Assembly (NCBI RefSeq): GCF_000220395.1
Contig: NW_004087746.1
Coordinates: 62,001-126,000, forward strand
Source of the DNA: Ichthyophthirius multifiliis
Lineage: Eukaryota; Ciliophora; Oligohymenophorea; Hymenostomatida
Reading direction: 5' to 3'
Length of the DNA stretch: 64,000 bases
Shown here: positions 1 through 13,600 of the stretch, one piece after another
How the letters are laid out: each line of letters begins with the position of its first letter
How positions within the stretch are numbered: position 1 is the stretch's first letter
The notes under the pieces: generated by a model
The model's database searches: none
What the model was told of the DNA's origin: nothing
The model's input: the letters and a program-made list of their open reading frames with translations, nothing else
Translations under genes and position numbers: made by a program

Positions 1-509
1 TTATAAATTTATATTATATAATATTAATAGCATATAACATTTTTTTCATATTTCTAAATATAAAATCAAATGCTATAAATCAAACATATTAATTCTAAGA
101 GATTTTTTAAAAAAACTAATATATAAATTTAAATAATCTTACAAATAATATATATAAATTTTATATAAACTATTAAACAATATTTAGTATATATTTAGTA
201 TATGAAATATAAAATATAGTTTAAAATCTAATTTTCGGTGTAATTAATAGTAAATGATTAAAATATTATATATATTTTTAATATTTTAAAAAATAAAAGA
301 ATCTAATCTAAATTTAAACTTTGCACAATAAAAATAATTTAAAAATAAAGTTAATATCTATTATTAGAAATTATATATAAAAAAAGAAATTAAATATAAG
401 TATTTTAGTTTAATAAATAATTAAGTAACAATAAAAAAAGAAACAAATCATTAAAAAAAAAAAAAATTGATAAAAAAAAAAATAATAAAATAAACCAAAA
501 ATAAATAAA
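1..509. other. AT-rich intergenic stretch upstream of PP2A scaffold gene
   Basis: Almost pure A/T with poly-A and poly-T runs and no convincing coding frame on either strand. The last 100 bases before the ATG at 510 are A-rich, as before most genes in this window, and probably form a short 5' leader. No recognisable promoter element. Confidence 0.6.
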
Positions 510-2055
510 ATGAAAAAAGTTATAGAAAATAAAACAGGTTAAACAGTAAATTAATTAATAGATGATTTAAAACATGAAGATATAAGAAAAAGACAAAACG
601 CTGTAACTAATTTACCTGTTATAGCTAGTTCTTTAGGTCCAGAAAGAACAAGATTAGAATTAATCCCATTTTTAAATGGTAAAAAATAAAAATATATATA
701 ATTTACAAAGAAATAAAAAAAAAGAATTAATGGACGACGAAGAAGAAGTATTAACAGTACTTGTAGAAGTACTTTCAAACTTTTTAGATTTTGTTGGAGG
801 AGCTTAGCATGCTTCTATTTTGTTTGCACCAATGGAAGCCTTATGTAAATCGGATGAATAATCAGTCAGGGAAAAAGTATTATTTTTGTTATTTTTTTTG
901 TTAAACAAAAAATATATAATAGGCCTCATCTTCTATAAAAAAATTAATTTAATTAATTGATATTAAAAAAAATGAAGATATGTTAATGAATTTAATTAAA
1001 AGACTTAAAGATTCTGATTAATATTTTGCAAAAGCACCTGCATGTGATATTATTCCTTCTTTTTATGCTTCAATATCATCATAATCATAATAAGAACTAA
1101 ATAAGTATGTTTTAAAAATTATTTCATATATTATTTTTAACATTTCTTATTTTTTTTATGAATTATTATTTCTATATCTATTATGATATATTTTAGTTTT
1201 TTTTTCTTTTTTTTTATATTTATTTATCTATTTTTTTATATTAATAAATTAATAAATAAAAGCTATTTTAAATATTTTTTCCTTTTTATTAATATATTTT
1301 TTTTTAAAAAATAAAAATAAAAGCATTTACTTAATTTTATCAAAAGATGAAATTTCCATAATAAGAAAATAATCATCCATTAATTTACCAGTAAAACAAA
1401 AAAATTATTTATGTATAAAAATACTAAGTTATTAATAGGATTTAATAAAAGTATCTTGTCCTAAAAATGAAGATTTTGTATTACAAATTATTAATAATTT
1501 AATTAAAGATGAGTAAGATTTAATTCGTATTTATTTAGTTGATGCATGTGTTTAATATTTGAAAGTTGAACCTAAATTAGTAAAATATAAAAAAAATTAT
1601 TATAGTCAATTATTTTATTAACTAAATATATTTAGAGAAACACCCCATAAGTTTATTAAATGCTTAAATCTTTATCTGAAGATAGATCTTGGAGAATAAG
1701 ATATTACTTTTGTGATAAATTAGCAGAAGTAAAATAAACTAAAAAAACAAAAAAAACTAATAACAATAAAAAAAGATTACTAAAGTATTAGGAAAAGTTG
1801 AATTTAAGAAATAATTTTTTTAGAATTATATAAGTTATTTAGAAGATTAGGAACCAGAAGTAATAAAAAAATAACTTATTTTTTTAAAAAATAAATAAAT
1901 AATAGTTAAGAGCAGTAGCAGCATTAAAGTTAGATATAGTAGGAGGAAATATAGAAGTAGATGATATAGTATCTAAATTAATTCCTTTAGTAAAAAAGTT
2001 ATCAACTGATGGATTAAATTATGTTAGAAGTATTATTAAAAACTATAATAGAAAA

Positions 2056-2086
<31 letters not shown>

Positions 2087-2961
2087 ATTCATTAGCAAGT
2101 AGCTTTTTAGGCTTAAGTTAGTTTTTAGGAAAAACAAATACTAATGATCTTATATTACCTATATTTTTATAATTATTAAAAGATGAAGATAGTGATGTTA
2201 GAATTAGCTTATTTAAATAATTAAATTAAATTACTAATGTTCTAGGTATTGACATGCTTTCTTAATCTATTATTCCAGCTTTAACAGATTTAGCTTAAGA
2301 TAAAAATTGGAGAATCAGATAATCTTCAATTGAAATAATATCTTTTTTTGCAAAAGAGATCGGATAAGAATTTTTAAATGATAAAATACTGAAAATTTTA
2401 ATGGATTGGTTATAAGATAAAGTATATGCTGTTAGGTATTTTATATACATATTGATTTTTTTTTAAAAAAAATTAACAATAAATAAAAGAGAATCTGCAG
2501 TTATATCAGTAAAAAATATACTTTAAAATTTAGGTTCTTCTTGGACTGAAAAAAATGTTATGACAAAAATTTTAAATTTATCAAATTAACCAAATTATTT
2601 ACATAGAGAAACTGTTATATTCACAATTATGGTATTTATATTATTCTTCTTATTTATTTTTATATTTAATTTTTTTATTTATCAGTAAGTTTTCAAATAA
2701 CTTAACCAAGATTATATTAACAAAACTATTTTACCAATACTAACATAATTGAGTAAAGATCCTGTTCCTAATATAAGATTTAACGTTGCTAAATCATTAA
2801 AAAATTTAGGATCTTCAATAAGAGATAAAGTATTTTTACATATTTAACATTTTTTAAAAAATAATTAATAGGATTATGTCAAAAAAATATTAACTGCATT
2901 AAATGAAGATAGTGATGGTGATGTAAAATATTTTGCTAAAATATCTTTAGATTCATTATGA
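510..2961 (+). CDS. PPP2R1A: Protein phosphatase 2A scaffold (A/PR65) subunit, HEAT-repeat protein
   Basis: Scaffold that holds the catalytic C and regulatory B subunits of PP2A. Read with TAA/TAG as Gln, the exons give successive HEAT repeats typical of PR65: RKRQNAVTNLPVIASSLG near the N-terminus, DRSWRIRYYFCDKLAE centrally, then DKNWRIRQSSIEIISFFAKE and WLQDKVYAVR, and finally PVPNIRFNVAKSLKNLG. This repeat order and the W-R-[IV]-R signatures are specific to the family. I see about 8 short GT..AG introns, for example near 679-711, 880-922 and 1105-1321, all T/A-rich. The ATG at 510 begins an immediately conserved frame and the stop is TGA at 2959-2961. Product length, about 580-600 residues, matches the family's usual 15 HEAT repeats. 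Exact splice sites are approximate. Confidence 0.93.
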
Positions 2962-3333
2962 TAAACTAACTAAATCTTTATTTTATTTTTAAAAAGTTAT
3001 ATTTATTTATTTATATTTGATAATATATCAGAAAATATTTTATATTATTAATTATAAAATATATAATTTTAATATTTTAAAATAATATTATTTATTATGA
3101 TTTTAAAATAGATTATAATTAAAATATATTTTATATTCATTTATTTAATTTAAAATATATAAAAATAATTTTTATATTTATGTAATGACTTTTTAGACAT
3201 AAAAATTTACACAAATTATTTAATTTTATATTAAATAGATTTATAAAATTTATTATCCTTTTAATTAATAACAAACAAACTTTTTTTTATTTTATTATTT
3301 TCAAATATATATAAGAAAAAAAATAAAAAAAAA
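2962..3333. other. AT-rich intergenic region
   Basis: Nothing gene-like seen. T/A-rich 3' flank of the PP2A gene followed by an A-rich leader directly before the ATG at 3334. No RNA gene, terminator hairpin or repeat family recognised. Confidence 0.6.
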
Positions 3334-6300
3334 ATGCCTTAAAAAATAAAAGATTTATTAATTAAATATTATTAGGGTTATGTTTTTTACTTATTCCATA
3401 ATTAAAATAGGCCATTCATATTTAGTTTAATTATTATATTTATATAATTTAGCTGGCAAATATCTATGATTTTTAATGTTCAAACAGCCGAAGATATTGA
3501 AGGAATTATGAAATATAAATTTATTTAATATTTATTTCTCATTTATAGTTAAAACTTAAATTAAGTAATGTTCTATATTGTCATTTGTATCAATCTATTT
3601 ATATTAATAATTTTTATACTGTAATAATTACAGTAATATTTAGATATGAAATACGATATGTTTTATATACTTTTTAGATTTGTATTTATAACTTACAATT
3701 ATGTTTTTTATTTCCTGAAATATTTTATACAATAATGCGATTTCAAAGCGAATATATGTATTCAACTTTGAATATGTCTTTAACCATATTTTATTGTAAT
3801 TTTAATAAATTTAAATAATGATAATATTTAAAAAAATTAAACAATTATTTAAATTTTTTTTATTTTTTAATTATTTTATAGATACAGTTTTTGTAATTCA
3901 TGATTAAGATTATTAAATTATATCGCTCGATTTTTTAGGAAAAAGGAAATACTATTTATGGGATATAATTTACTTTATATTTTTATTAGTTCTCTCTTAA
4001 ACATATTAAATTGAAATAAAATATTTATAATCAACCTTATGTTAATTTTTTTTTATTTTTAATTTATCAAAATTATTTACATGCTAATAATATAACTGTT
4101 AATAAATAATGATTTTAAATGTATATTTATAATTATTTTTATTAATGCTTAATACTTATATTTGCATAAGAATATATGTTGGTGATGGCTGCTCTTTTAT
4201 CATTGCTTTGCTAATTATAGCAACTATTTCATATCGATTCGCAAAACTTTATGAATAATACAATTTTAGGATTTAAAATTAATCATAAAATATAGAGATT
4301 AAAACTTAGCCATAGGATTTGGATTTATATTTAAGAATTCTCTTAAGCTTTTAGGATATAGATTATTTATCCTATAGTAATAGATAAGAAGGTTTAATTT
4401 TAGAAAATATTACTTTAACTCATATAATAAATTGCCAAAAGCATAATTAATGTTTTTGTGAATAGCATGTAATGATTTTTTTAATTATATAAAAAAAAAA
4501 AAATTATAATATACTTTTAAAAATTTTAATTTTTATGTAAAAAATATAAATATATAAATACGAAAAATTTCAAAATTTTATATAGATAAATAATATTTAA
4601 TAGTTTTAAGAAAACATAATAGGGGAAAAGAGGAGAAGAGCTTTCTTTTGTTAGTTTATAAAACAGACATATGTAGATTTAATAGAAAAGCTTGTAATAA
4701 ATAAAAAGTCTATTAATGGATTAAATGAGCTAGCATTTAGTTATTTTTACTTCCTTTTATAAGTACATAAACATAAAGCAATAACATTTATAGAAATACT
4801 AAGATTTTCAAATAAATTGAATCTTTCCTTAAGAGAGTAATGCTTAGTAAACTATATATGTGAACTTGCAGAAAAATTTTATACATAAAGAGAAGAAAAT
4901 CATACAGAAATTAAAAAAAAAAAAATAGATAATTTTTATAATTAGAAACATAAAAAATCTGTTTATATAAAAGAAATAAATTAATTGGATTTTAGTCAGG
5001 TCCTTTATTTTGATGAAAATTTTTAAGAATTTAAGGATAAATTATATAACACTTTATAATAAAAACAAATTTTTTTAAGCATAATAAATAAAGATTTTAT
5101 AAATTTATATGAATTATAAAAATAAGGAAAGGATTGTATAAAAAATATAGATAAATTAGAAGAAGAAATACAAAAATTAATAAAAATAAATCCTTTTTGT
5201 GAAGAATTAAACTAATTTATTTAAATATTTATAAATTATTTAGGATTTGATATAAGAAAAAATTAATTTAAATTAATTTAATAATCTTAGTACAAAAGGA
5301 AAAAATAATAAAGAATAAATACTGACATCTTTACAAAAAACTCATCAATAATATATATAACATTAATAAACAAAGTTGGCTAAATAAGAAAAGTATAGTC
5401 GAATTTCCAAAATGTATTAGGTTATAAGCCTGAGGAAATATTAAATAAAGACTTAAGTATATTTATTCCATAAAAAATAAAGCAAAGTCATAAAATAATG
5501 ATTTAAAATCATATAATAGAAGATTAAGTGACATAATCAAGTTAAAGAAAAAATTATTTACCATTAATAATTGCAGAAAATAAATAAGGATTTGGTGTTC
5601 CGTTATCTATATTTATTAAATCCCAAAAAATGACTAATACAATTGAAAATCATAATGATTTTGGACTTATAGCTAATATTAAAAGTATTGAAAATGAATA
5701 TTTCTATATAATGACATCTTTAAAATCTTTCAAAATTCAATTAATGTCAGAGAATTACTATAAGAAAGTTTTTTGGAGATATTCTTTATAAGAAAATCTA
5801 AAAAAAATTTATTTAAATAAAATAATTCCTCTTCTTCATTATTTTCAGATTTATTCTAAAAATGAAAATCCTGTTGTTGGTCATGAAGATATTACGGTTT
5901 CTACTCTTGCTTTTTTGCCTAAAGACATTTTTATTTAAGAAAATTAACAAAGGAATTTCCCAAAATTAGAATTTTGTTAAAAAACATAAATTTAAGATTT
6001 AGAATAAGCACTTAATAAATATAAAATATAACTTTTTGATATTTATTAAGTCAGATTAAAGTTATATTTAATCTAAAACTAATAATTTTCTTTTAATATA
6101 ATTGAAATTCAAAGCTTTAAATTAATTTAAAATACATAAGAATAAATATAAAACTTGAAAATTATTTAAAACTAATTATAATAGTTTCTTAATATAAATT
6201 TTAAAATTGATAAAAATATTGAATATTTGGAATCGGTCTTAAATACTTAAAATTATTCTGAAAATCAATCTATTATTTCTAATAAAATAATTACTTAAGA

Positions 6301-8712
6301 TAATATATATACTTAAAACACAAGATCTTAACATTTCTAATCTTAATTATCCTAAAATAAAATTACATAAAATGAAAATAATACTAATTCAAACTCATAA
6401 AATTTGGGTATGAGTAATTAAGGAACTTTTATATTATAATAAGAAATGCAGATTAATTCATCAGAAAAATTTTAAGAAATTAGTCCGAAAAAAAACTAGA
6501 AAAAAATAAATAGATCGCAACTATATTTAGAAACAAAGAATTCTAAATGCTCAGTATAATAAAATAATACATAATAAAATAATACATCATATAATACATT
6601 AAGCAATATTTAAACTGTTAAAACTTTTTTTAGAAAAGGGAAACATGGAAGAACTACAAAATAAAAAGATACAGGAATTTTCAAATAAAAATATTTAAAA
6701 AATAAAAATCTTTTAGAAGGTGAGAATAATTCTTTGAATTTCTAAAGTTAATATTTTTCAAATAAAGAAGAAGAAGATAATGAAAATATTAATTTACATT
6801 TTGATAAATCATCTAATAAAACAAGCCAGAACTAAAATAATAATCATTAAAGAGTTTTTTATATAAAAAAAATTAAATAATATAAAGGTGATAATTGTTT
6901 AAGAATATTTAATTATTTTTCTATTATAAATATTATAGCAATAATAATATTCATGATATTTCTAAATTTAAAATCAATAAATGCATTTAAAATTGTAAAA
7001 AATAATTTTTAATTTTTAACATTTCCACTTGCAATGAAAACACTAATAAATGAATATTTTAGTTATTTTTATTTAAAATAACTATAATAAAAAGATTTTT
7101 TTCCAAGTCTATTTTAATAGTAAGAACTAATTAATTAAAGAATGCTACAAGCTGCATCATAATATTATGATTATGTTTATTATTTTTAGATAAGTGATAC
7201 TTAAGATAGAATTTATTTCTAATATTTTCTAGATCATTAAATGGAAATTTATATAAACCAAAACATAGCTTAATTAACTACAAAACCTTCAATATTAAAA
7301 TTAATCTAAAAAAAAAAAAAGATTAGAACTTCTGTTTACCATTCTTTGTTTTTGAATTATTTATATTTTTTTTGCCTGTTTTCAAATAAATATAGAAATG
7401 ATATGGGATTTGAAATGTTTATATGGGATAACTTCGATATATATTATAACGAACTTATAACGATATAAAACATAATAAATAAAGAATTAGAAGATATTAT
7501 TCAAGGAGTTATTTATTAACAATAATAATTTATGATTTTGAACATTTTTTTTTCATTTTTATTCTCGTTTTCTATACTCTTAATATATTTATAAAAATAA
7601 ATTAAAAAAGAAGAAATTTTAAAACTTTTTTCTACTATATAACCTTCTTAATTATAAAATAATATATTGCCAATTAGCTAAATTTTAAAAAAAAGTTAAT
7701 CAAATACTTTAGATTTTTCTAAAAGCTTTAATAAAAATTTTAAAAAGAAAACTATTTCTGATAACACTAAAATACCTAAGATTAAGTAAATTGTCTTAAT
7801 TTATTGTTTTGTTATTTTTTCTATTCTTATTATTTTACCGATTATTAATTTTGAGTTATATAAGTAATTATTCGAAGAACTCTAAAAAACTTCTATTGTT
7901 ATAAGTAATTATTTTAACCAAAATATTTAAAATAAATAATTATAAAAAAAATAGAACAACTTTATGATTTAAAATCAAATATATTATCTGTAATCGCAAT
8001 AAATTATAAATATTTAAATTATAGAATAGCTCCTGAATAAACAAATTATGATGTTTAAGGAACATATTAATTTTTTACTCAATCAGTTGAAATATCTTCT
8101 ATAAGACTTTAATAATTATATAATATTTTTACTTTTGCCCAATCTTATAAAAAATATGATTAAGATATTTGGAATGAATTTTTTTATTAAATTATGAAAG
8201 GAAACATTTGCTAAGTATTATAAAAATAATAATAATTTTAAGTTTCTTAAATAATGAATTTAATTACATAATGTCCTTTAATAAAAAATGGTGTTTTACA
8301 AAAAGGTTTAATTTTATCAATAAAAGAATTACTTGAAACTTTCTATGAATTTAGCTAATTCTATGATATTTAAGACATGACTAAGTTTAATGAATACATT
8401 TTAAAATTTGATAAATCCACTAAAATAATTGAGATTGAAAATTTGGGATACTATATTAACTATATTATTAAAGGTTTAAAATTATTCTTTTTTAAAACAA
8501 TTGATGATTAAATATCATATATTATTGATTTCTAATATATATTTTAATATTGTTAAATATTTATTCTTATTTTTTTTGCGTACTTAAATTTAATTAAATA
8601 TCAAAAGTTTGCTTAAAAAGATATTAGATAAACTAAGTATTTACTAACTTTATTATAAATTGAAACTATAATAGATAATACCTATATAAAATCTTATTTT
8701 CTAAAATAATGA
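3334..8712 (+). CDS. Large multi-pass membrane protein with a central PAS domain
   Basis: Very long protein, roughly 1,700 residues. The N-terminal part (about 3334-4260) encodes about five or six hydrophobic segments, starting with PFIFSLIIIFIQFSW. A soluble region follows with helical, Lys/Gln-rich sequence, then a PAS-like domain around 5370-5950 containing GYKPEEILNKDLSIFIP and a VPLSIFIK strand. A low-complexity Gln/Asn/Ser linker comes next (about 6150-6850). The C-terminal half has at least three more membrane segments (near 6900, 7540 and 7800) and a last one near 8560. The layout matches the expanded ciliate family of PAS-bearing transmembrane proteins of unknown function. A sensory or scaffold role is inference, since no kinase or cyclase domain is visible. 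Few introns are apparent (about 3830-3880 and 4490-4620 are candidates). The stop TGA at 8710-8712 follows an in-frame Gln. Confidence 0.75.
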
Positions 8713-8891
8713 ATATGTTATGATTATTATATATATAGTTTGTTTATTTTTTATAATATATCAAAACATATTGTTTAATTAATTCTCTAGTTTTATAAAA
8801 TTAAAGAAATTATAATATTTATGTAAAATAAATTTAAAATTACAAATATTCCCTAAAACATACAAAAATATATATATTAAATTTTTATTTT

Positions 8892-10266
8892 TCATTCCAA
8901 ATTCATTTTATTATCATTAACCACTATATTATCACCATCAATAGCTTTAAGTATTTCAGGAGAAATTAATTAATGATATTATCTTTTTACTAATACTTTC
9001 AATTATTTCTTTTAATCATCATTCAAATGTCCTTTAAAAATAATAATAATAAAAATAAATAAAATAATAAATAATACCACTATAAAATTCACAAAACTTT
9101 AGAAGCATTTAATGCCAAACAACAGGTAAAGCCTTAGTTTCTTCAATTAACTGAATAAAATATTAGAACAAACCTTCAACAACTCTATTAGGAAGAGCAT
9201 ATTTTTTTTCAATAAGAGTTTTCATCACAATACATGCAGGTCCACTAAATCCCATATAACAAAGTCTTAATAAACAAGCAGATGAATGCATTACAGGGAC
9301 AGTCATTTTATTTAATAAACTGCAAACAATTTAAGCTTCTTTAACTGTAGTTTCAGGATCATTTAATAAAGGGAAAATAATTCCTTTGAACCATGCAGCA
9401 GGTTTATATATAGCTTTCTTTAAAGCTTAATAATAATGTGCATTTAGTTTTTTGTTTTTTTTAATATCTTTTTTTAATGCAGGTAAAAGAACTGTTTAAT
9501 AATAAATCTTAGCTCTATGTCCATCTAAATTTGAAGAAAATACTCGAACTGAAGCTTCTACTGCTTATGGTGTCCATTCTGAAGGTTTTGTTAATTCTAA
9601 TACTTTTTCCCATTACTCTAAACTAGGAATTATAATAAATGCCCTGGCTAATTTTCCACTTCTGTAATGAGACATTAATTTTGCAATACTTTTTATAATT
9701 TTTATATTTATTTTATTTTTTATTTTTACTCTTAATAAACTATTTTTATTTTAGGATTTTTTAATATATCTTCAGCATATTCATCCTATTTCTTCTTTTC
9801 TAGTTTTTAAGCTATGTTATTACCTATTTCATCTGTTATGTTTTCAAATAAATCTTCATTTTATTATTGAACATTTTTAGTGTTTAATAAAGGAAACTAC
9901 TTTAATATATCTTCATCTTCTTGTGATATTTATAACTTTTTATTAATTTTATGAATATTTTTTTTTTTTTTTTACATTTTATGGTAAAACGAAAAATCCT
10001 TAATTATCAAATTATTCAATTTATTCATTATCTTATTCATTTTATTTTTATTTTTTTTCATTTAAATATCTTTCTTTTTACTTTTTCTATCTTTTTAATT
10101 GAGATTCTTTCAAAATTAATTTTTTCTCTTATTTCAACTATCCAGTTAGGCTTATTTTTTTAAGTTTAATACTACTTTTTTATCCTTTTTTAGTTTGTAA
10201 TTATTTAATTCCTTTTTAAGTCTTATGATTATATTTAGCTTTTTTATTTTCTTTTTATAAACCCAT
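8892..10266 (-). CDS. BYSL: Bystin (Enp1), 40S ribosome biogenesis factor
   Basis: Bystin/Enp1 is a nucleolar factor needed for 18S rRNA processing and export of pre-40S particles. The translation is unmistakable: a Lys/Gln-rich N-terminal tail, then SHYRSGKLARAF, ALKKAIYKPAAWFKGI, VPVMHSSACLLRL, KKYALPNRVV and ALPVVWHQML, all in family order, ending with a short Asn/Asp-rich tail. Two short introns are evident, around 9682-9750 and 9035-9080. The start chosen (ATG complement of 10264-10266) opens a Lys-rich stretch with no upstream alternative in frame nearby, and the stop is the complement of 8892-8894. Length is close to the roughly 430-residue norm. It converges on the PAS gene with only 179 bp between stops. 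Confidence 0.95.
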
Positions 10267-10963
10267 ATTTTTAATTTTATCCAAATTTAATTTTTATACT
10301 TATATAAATATGTTTTAGCAAAATAAATATTGAAAAAACATATAAACAAAATTAAAAAATATAAAATAAATAGTATTAGAATATTTTAATCAATTTTTAA
10401 TATATTATTTTTTTAATTTCTAAAATTAATGATTAACTTTTTATTTTATATATTATATTAGTTTATTAGTATTTTTACTATAAATAAATATATAAACATA
10501 ATTATTATTAAGTAATTTATTTATATTTTTTTATTAATTTCAGAATTTTCAATTTTATTTTTTATTATAAAGTTGTATTTGTTTCATATAAATATTAATT
10601 TTAATTTTTCTAAATAGTTGTTATATTCTATTTGTATTATATAATAAAAAATTAACTATTTAATTTTAAAATGAAATTAAAATAATCCGAGTTACAGAAA
10701 CTTTTTTTAATTACTTTTTATTTTATATTTTGAACTTTATATAATTCATCAAAAAATCCATAAATTACTTTTTATTTTTTTTTAAATAAAAAATATTTAG
10801 TATTTTTTGTTTGTTTTAATATTATTATATTATTAAATATATAAATTCTAGAAAAAACAAGAAATAAATGAGGATGAATCGGAAGAAAAAAAAAGATAAA
10901 AAATAAATAATAAATTGATTAATATAAAGAAAAAATTATATAAAATATAATGAATTAATCAAT
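10267..10963. other. AT-rich gap between bystin and the CFAP58-like relic
   Basis: Mostly featureless A/T sequence serving as the bystin 5' flank. Near 10850-10955 there is a short Glu/Lys-rich open frame (NEDESEEKKRQK) that ends in TGA just before the CFAP58-like fragment. It may be a decayed upstream exon of that relic, but it is too short to assign. Confidence 0.4.
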
Positions 10964-11666
10964 ATGAATCCCGACTATAATAAAATTACTGAAATAAATA
11001 AAAAAACAGAAATGGAAAATGAAAGAGTATAAAAAGCTATTAATTCAATTAAAGATATTTAAGATTTAAAAGTGAAGAAATAAAAAAATTAAAAAGATCT
11101 AAAACTGGTTCTGGGAGAAAGGGATATTTTAGGAACTTAATTGATAAAAAGAAATTAAGAATAAAATATATTAGAGGAAAAAATAAAACTTTAACTTAAT
11201 AATATTTCTAAAAGTGAAATTTATTATAAAGAAAAATAAGATAAACTTTCTAATTTAAAGAATATATATTCTTCTCCTATAAATGAACTAAAAGCTAGCG
11301 AGGAATACATTTTGTGTATTTAAGATTATAAGAATGAAATAAATTCTTTGTAAAAATATGTATAGGAGAACAAACAAAAATAAAAGCAATATAAGATAAA
11401 TTAGATAATCTTTTAAATGTAAATTGATGAAGAATATTAGAAGAAAAGTTAAGAGAAAATTATTAAAATTTAGGGCCTACAAAGAAAACTAATAGCAAAA
11501 ACTAAAGAAGTATAATAAAAAGAGAATATAATAAAAAAATAGAAAATTATTTATGAAAAGGAAAAATATATTAACCAAATAACATAGATAAGAAATAGAT
11601 TAATAATTAGTATAATATGAAGTAAATCTTAAAGAAAATAAATGTAAAATAAATAAAAAGATATGA
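10964..11666 (+). pseudogene. Truncated CFAP58-like coiled-coil gene (probable relic)
   Basis: CFAP58 is an axoneme-associated coiled-coil protein of about 850-870 residues. Here the frame from ATG 10964 runs to TGA 11620 and contains the family hallmark GERDILGTQLIKRN, then EEKIKLQLNNISKSE, a middle matching the ASEEYILCIQDYKNEI type, and GLQRKLIAKTKEV, in the same order as CFAP58. The conserved end (QYEVNLKENK, compare ELNMYE..SKEYKYE) lies in a different frame that ends at TGA 11664-11666. The large N-terminal half and the linker after the RLIAKTEEV segment are absent. Only about 220 residues remain. A truncated, frame-disrupted paralogue is the simplest reading; an unrecognised intron or a sequencing indel could explain the frame change but not the missing N-terminus. 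Confidence 0.6.
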
Positions 11667-12100
11667 GAATTAAAAATGCAAGAGAATAAAATATACTAAT
11701 ATTGCTTATCTTTATAATAAGTTTAGAATTTTTAATAAAAAAAATATAAAAAAAAAATTATTAATATTTTAAAATAAATTATAAATAAAAAAAATAAACA
11801 TTATTAAAATTATTATTATAATTATTATTATTAATATTAATATTATAATTATTATTATTATTATTATTATTATTTTTATATATAGTTTTTTATAGATTTA
11901 TATATTACTCTTTATTTATTTAATTTAAATATATATTATTTTTGTATTTTATATTTTTTTTTTAAACAAAAATAAATAACAATAAAAAGATATATATTTT
12001 TATATTTATAAAAATGATATTTTATATTTTAATTTTTTTAATTTATATTTTCACAATAATAATATTTTATAAAAAAATATATATTTATACTATATTTATA
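11667..12100. other. Ultra-AT intergenic spacer
   Basis: Includes a run of ATT/ATTATT microsatellite-like sequence around 11805-11880 and long A/T tracts. No coding frame with protein-like composition seen. Confidence 0.6.
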
Positions 12101-12909
12101 ATGAATTTTAATATCATATAAAATTAAAATCTTAAACTAAATTAGAAATAAGAAATATTATAATTAAATTTGCATTAAAATATTGATTAAAGTAATTGAC
12201 TTAATATTTTTTTAAAATAAAAATATTTTTTTAAATACATTAAAAAAGTTATTTTAGACAAATTCGGAAAAAATATTTAGAATTTGTATGATTATCTAGT
12301 TAATTATAAAAGATATGTTCTTCCAAATTTTAATTCAAGTGCTATTACCGAAAAATACTTAATGGGGATTTTAAAAGGAGAATTTTATAGTATTACTTAA
12401 GATGAATTTCCTATAAATGTCCCAAAACTTAATTAAAAGTTTACAAGATATACTTTATTAGATGAATTTTGCAAATAAGTTTAAAGTAAAATAAATATTC
12501 CTGTTGGTTTTGATGAAATAAATATTCCGGACAAAAATTACCTTATAAAAGCATTATACTCAATAGATCCATAAAATAAGGCCTTTAAAAATGATTAAAA
12601 GCTATATGCTTTTAATATATTGAGTTAAAAATTTACACCTGAGTATAAAAAATTAAGCAAATATTATTATTGTTTTTTTAATATATATATACAAAAGATA
12701 ATTAGCTGATATTTATATATAGAAATCAAAATAAAAAAAATTTAGAAGATTTAGATTAGTTAATAAAAAATTATAAAAAATAGAAATTTAGGAAATTAAT
12801 AAAAAAAAATTCAGAGATAAAATTAAAAAAAAAATTATTGAAATTAAAATCAGAAAGAGCTTAAAAAAGGCTTAAAGATTTAGAAGAATAAATGTATTTA
12901 AAGTTTTGA
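12101..12909 (+). CDS. Small basic protein of unknown function
   Basis: I do not recognise this family. Splicing out an intron at about 12191-12256 and a second at about 12674-12700 gives one continuous frame of roughly 235 residues: a Gln/Asn-rich start, a globular central part (YDYLVNYKRYVLPNFNSSAI, then INIPVGFDEINIPDKNYLIK), and a strongly basic helical C-terminus with Lys/Leu heptads ending in LEEQMYLKF. Supports for it being real are the higher G+C and balanced composition (Gly, Pro and Asp present) of the central exon relative to its flanks, AG acceptors at both introns, and termination at TGA 12907-12909. No signal peptide or membrane segment. Function unknown. Confidence 0.65.
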
Positions 12910-13600
12910 TATTAAAATAAATTCTTAATAGAAATTTATTTTATAATAATTATGTATTCTTAAAAAAATATAATAAAAATAAATAATAATATAAATTTTT
13001 AAATTTAATTTAATTATTTTTAATATTAAATAAAATTATATTAATGTATTTAATACTTAAAAAATTTTATTTATTTAAATTTATAATATACTTTTTAATT
13101 TATTTATTTAATTTAAAAAATAAAATAAAAGCTTATTAAAATAATTTTCAAAATTAAAAATAAAAATTATGCTATATTATATTAAAAAATATTATGTTTT
13201 AAAATAAAAATATTTATTAAAATGAAATAATATTTCAGATAAATAAATAGTATAAAATAATTGATAGAATATATTATAAAAGATTAATTTAATTAATATA
13301 TATTTGTAAAAAATTATTAAAAGTAATAACAAATTTTACTATTATATAAATAATATATTTTAAAATATTAAAATGGCTATAAAATAACAATTAATATTAA
13401 CTTTTTTGATTGAAGTATTTCATTTATGTTCTTTAGTGATCTTTATCAAATGAATAGTAAGAAAATATACATATAAAATAATAAATAAAATTTATATTTT
13501 TAATTAAATAAGATGAGAATTAAAAAATTTTTTTAAAAATAAATAAATATAATTGATTTTATTTTGATTAGTAGAAAAGTTTTTTTACTTATAATATAAA

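Noticed and set aside
13373-13453. Short frame starting MAIKQQLILTFLIEVFHL
   Set aside because: Only 26 codons, no flanking exon and no homologue recognised; likely random.
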